Below are positions 61,393 through 64,000 of a DNA stretch of 64,000 nucleotides, piece by piece. Position 1 is the stretch's first letter. Each line of letters begins with the position of its first letter. This DNA is from Varroa destructor (Eukaryota; Arthropoda; Arachnida; Mesostigmata; Varroidae): assembly GCF_002443255.2 (NCBI RefSeq), contig NW_019211456.1, positions 12,174,229 to 12,238,228 on the forward strand. The letters are read 5' to 3'. The notes under the pieces were generated by a model. It was not told the origin of the DNA, ran no database searches, and worked only from the letters and a program-made list of their open reading frames with translations. The translations under genes were made by a program, and so were the position numbers.

Positions 61393-64000
61393 GTTTCCAT
61401 TTAAAAGAGACAAAGATACAATTAGGCTGGGCGAAGAAGCCGAAATGAACATTTGTTGCTTGTTTTTTGCTGTTCGTTGCTCTAAACCTACGTTCGTGAC
61501 CTTTTTTTCCTTGTTGAACGAGCATCTGTTCCGTTAGCAAATTTTATAACGATGCACGGGCTCTGCTATTGTAGCATTATCATGCTGTATACAAAAATTC
61601 TATAGGCTAACATATACAAAAATGCAAGAAAGCCATTTTAGCCTATCCGTGTCCCTTTTTTGTGCTCTTTACAGCTTTAATATATTTAGATTATTTTCAT
61701 ATCATCTTAAAACGCTCGCGTGTTGCAACTGCTGTTTTCGGCAAACCCTTTTTGCGAGGTCTTCCTGCTTGTGTAGTTCGGTACTGGTCCGTCCCGTATG
61801 TGTAAAAGGTGTAAATGTAAGACGTAAGTCCAATCTTAGAAGAGAAAAAACCTTCGAAATAGCATTCAAGGACGCCTTTGCCTAATCGTGAACTAATGTC
61901 TTAGCCAATTGTAAGCCTACCTCCTCATCCACCACTCGTATGCGACTGGCTACATAAAACTAGGTTGCACAGGTTTTAATAGATGTTGAGCTTGACGGCT
62001 TGCTCACCCCGAGACTAAAAATATATAAATCGTTACTTTGAAGCTCAGCTGAGCAGACGTTTCTAAATCTTAATCTCAGCAGATACGAGATGGCGCAGGT
62101 CAAGTTACAGTTTACTATTATGACGGACTCTAACATACCGTCAAAAACAATTTGCGGAAGATTACCTAGGGTCATCTAATTCTCTAATCTAAACAGATAA
62201 ATACAGCAAATGTCAAGAAATTCTATACCTTTCATGTGCAGTTTATAGAAAATAGCGTACTTCTAACCGGCTTCAGTATAATTCTGCCTTTCACTTTTAA
62301 AACTGGCATGTCATCAGTAGTCTGAATTTCGAGGCAGACTGCGTCTTCCTTCGACGAAATCTACTTCAGGCACCCAGCACACGCATCGAAATCGAATTGG
62401 TCGTGCGGTGAGCCGACACCAGGGAAGCTTCCATAACGCCCTCGCGAACACCTAATTCTGTGAAACAAGTTTGCTATAAACGTATCGTAAGCGAAAACAA
62501 GTGCAAAGGCCTCTTCTCAGGTCCGTGTTTTTTTTCTACCACGTTCAATCTGGTGTACGAAGACAACTCTAGACGTCCTGGGATTTTGCATATCCACCCC
62601 AGATGCGGCCTTATATTACTAAGAACTGAAAAGATGGTCTTCACTGTATTTAGAATCAATGTCGAATATATCTGTTAGTCTACGGAGGAGCGACTTTACA
62701 AACGAATACTGATTTCCAAGTGACAGACCATCGCTGTGCGCAGCCTGATATCTCGGTTCAATCCGCTGTCCCGGCTCAAGCAGATTTAGGCACAGCTTTT
62801 ACTGCCATATGACGGTTGACAGGAACGTTACAAACTGTGAAGTATAGGTTTTCACAAGCCTTGTGTATCCAGTTTGCTGAATGTTAGAAACCTTTTTCAG
62901 CTTTCGATTCTGCTTAAAATCGAAGATCCGGGTTAGTCAGCAATATATTATGTGGATAATACTGATATTTGCCTGGCCTCTACTTTCGTTGTCAATAAGT
63001 GCAGTCACAAAACGGAATATGGTTCTACGCGCTATGATTCTCCTCGGTGCATCACTTCCAGGTGTCGCTCGGCTGAGGGTAGATCTGCTTTACACAAAGA
63101 TGTGATCGTTATTTAACTGTTGATACAACCGACCTGCTCTTCATCGGAAAGTTCACGATACGACTTGTCCTAGAGAATTTTCACGTGATAGTTTTTTTAA
63201 ATTTTTATTCAATTTAATGTTAATGGCGCTTTTATTCGTTTATAGAAAACTAAGACGATTCACCTACAGGAATAACATGACACGCTAAATTTTACAATAA
63301 TCGTCGGCATTGAATCGATCAAAGCTCAAACGTTTTCAATATGTTTCATACAGCTGGCCAATCTCTATTGCTCCAGCGTACTTATTTATTGCCTCCGCTA
63401 GTCGGACTGGACGACCGGTTCGAGCTGGGCTGGTCTATCATCTACGGTAAGCTACGATTCCTTTTAACAAGCCTGCATCTGGAAAACTTGTTTTAAATAT
63501 TTTTGGTTATCTATAAATAATCAGACAGTTTGAAATAGCAAGCGTCTTTTAGAGTAGACGCGCGGCGTTCACTTTAGCCTTGGAACTAAGGACGTGTTAG
63601 GATTTCAAAATCAAGATTCCTGACGCACTTTTTATTTGAACCCAGTGGTAAAACTATTTTCAGTATTCCATATATGTAACACAAGGACTGAACAGGATAA
63701 ACCTTATGTGAAAAATTCCTAGTCGGCCTCTGGCCTGTTATAACGGTCACATCGCCTGGCAGCGAGCTAATGAATTCTGACTAACTCTGTGATCCGCCAG
63801 AATATATAGTTATTTAAAAGCCCCATTTTAGTCAGCGGTGTTGGGTTTCGTTCGGTGAACGCGCATGTATAATCAACGAAGTATTGGTTACCGCATGTGA
63901 TGTAATTAAGCGAGCGAAGTCATCAGCTATTATCCAACTTGCTCGTTTTTGAATCTAATGGTCATATAAAATCAGCTATTTAGTTGTAATAATGATAAGC
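61393..64000. other. Intergenic, no gene supported
   Basis: Short frames only (up to 87 codons). A GC-richer patch lies at 62330-62800. On the - strand near 63645, CCACTGGGTTCAAAT may be a badly decayed further SINE copy. Nothing else seen. Confidence 0.55.

Overview
This is eukaryotic nuclear DNA: AT-rich, with spliced genes, many (TA)n microsatellites and a dispersed SINE-like repeat. One gene is secure. It encodes the 3' part of a leucine-rich-repeat G-protein-coupled receptor of the glycoprotein-hormone-receptor class (type A LGR, LGR1). The receptor class, a short interstitial (CCTAA)n tract matching the arthropod telomere repeat, and the mix of very short and multi-kilobase introns suggest an arthropod, possibly a mite or tick. 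The species cannot be fixed from the sequence.

Positions 1-13672 (+ strand): the window opens inside an intron of the LGR1 gene. Ten exons follow, at 103-270, 1244-1431, 1751-1951, 5215-5453, 6047-6707, 6916-7130, 9655-9858, 10751-11261, 12479-13186 and 13422-13672. All junctions are GT/AG and all phases agree, so the exons join into one open frame of 1114 residues ending in TGA. It runs from the last leucine-rich repeats through the cysteine-rich hinge and seven membrane segments into an intracellular tail of about 650 residues. That tail is much longer than in vertebrate glycoprotein hormone receptors. It is rich in Ser, His, Asn and charged residues and contains an optional, in-frame 106-residue block set by two competing splice donors. 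A 3' UTR probably follows, with AATAAA signals at 14555 and 15725.

Positions 15.7-64 kb: about 48 kb that looks mostly intergenic (or intronic to genes whose exons I cannot recognise). Two candidates there carry coding-like codon composition and splice signals but no family I recognise. One is a possible three-exon + strand gene (49001-50697). The other is a possible terminal exon on the - strand (28144-27979), in which an in-frame TAA is followed by CTAG and a further coding-like 24 codons. Two more open frames (16993-17265 +, 26412-26795 -) are weaker.

Repeats: five dispersed copies of what looks like one tRNA-derived SINE family (about 19.1, 37.5, 44.0, 55.2 and 61.3 kb), recognised by an A-box-like GGTAA 42-45 bases before a B-box and a shared 3' motif. 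There are seven (TA)n arrays (the longest 58 bases), a TCTA array, a GAT array and a few small inverted repeats. I found no rRNA, canonical tRNA, CRISPR array or intact transposon.

The receptor gene acts alone here. Nothing in the window encodes its expected ligand or a pathway partner.
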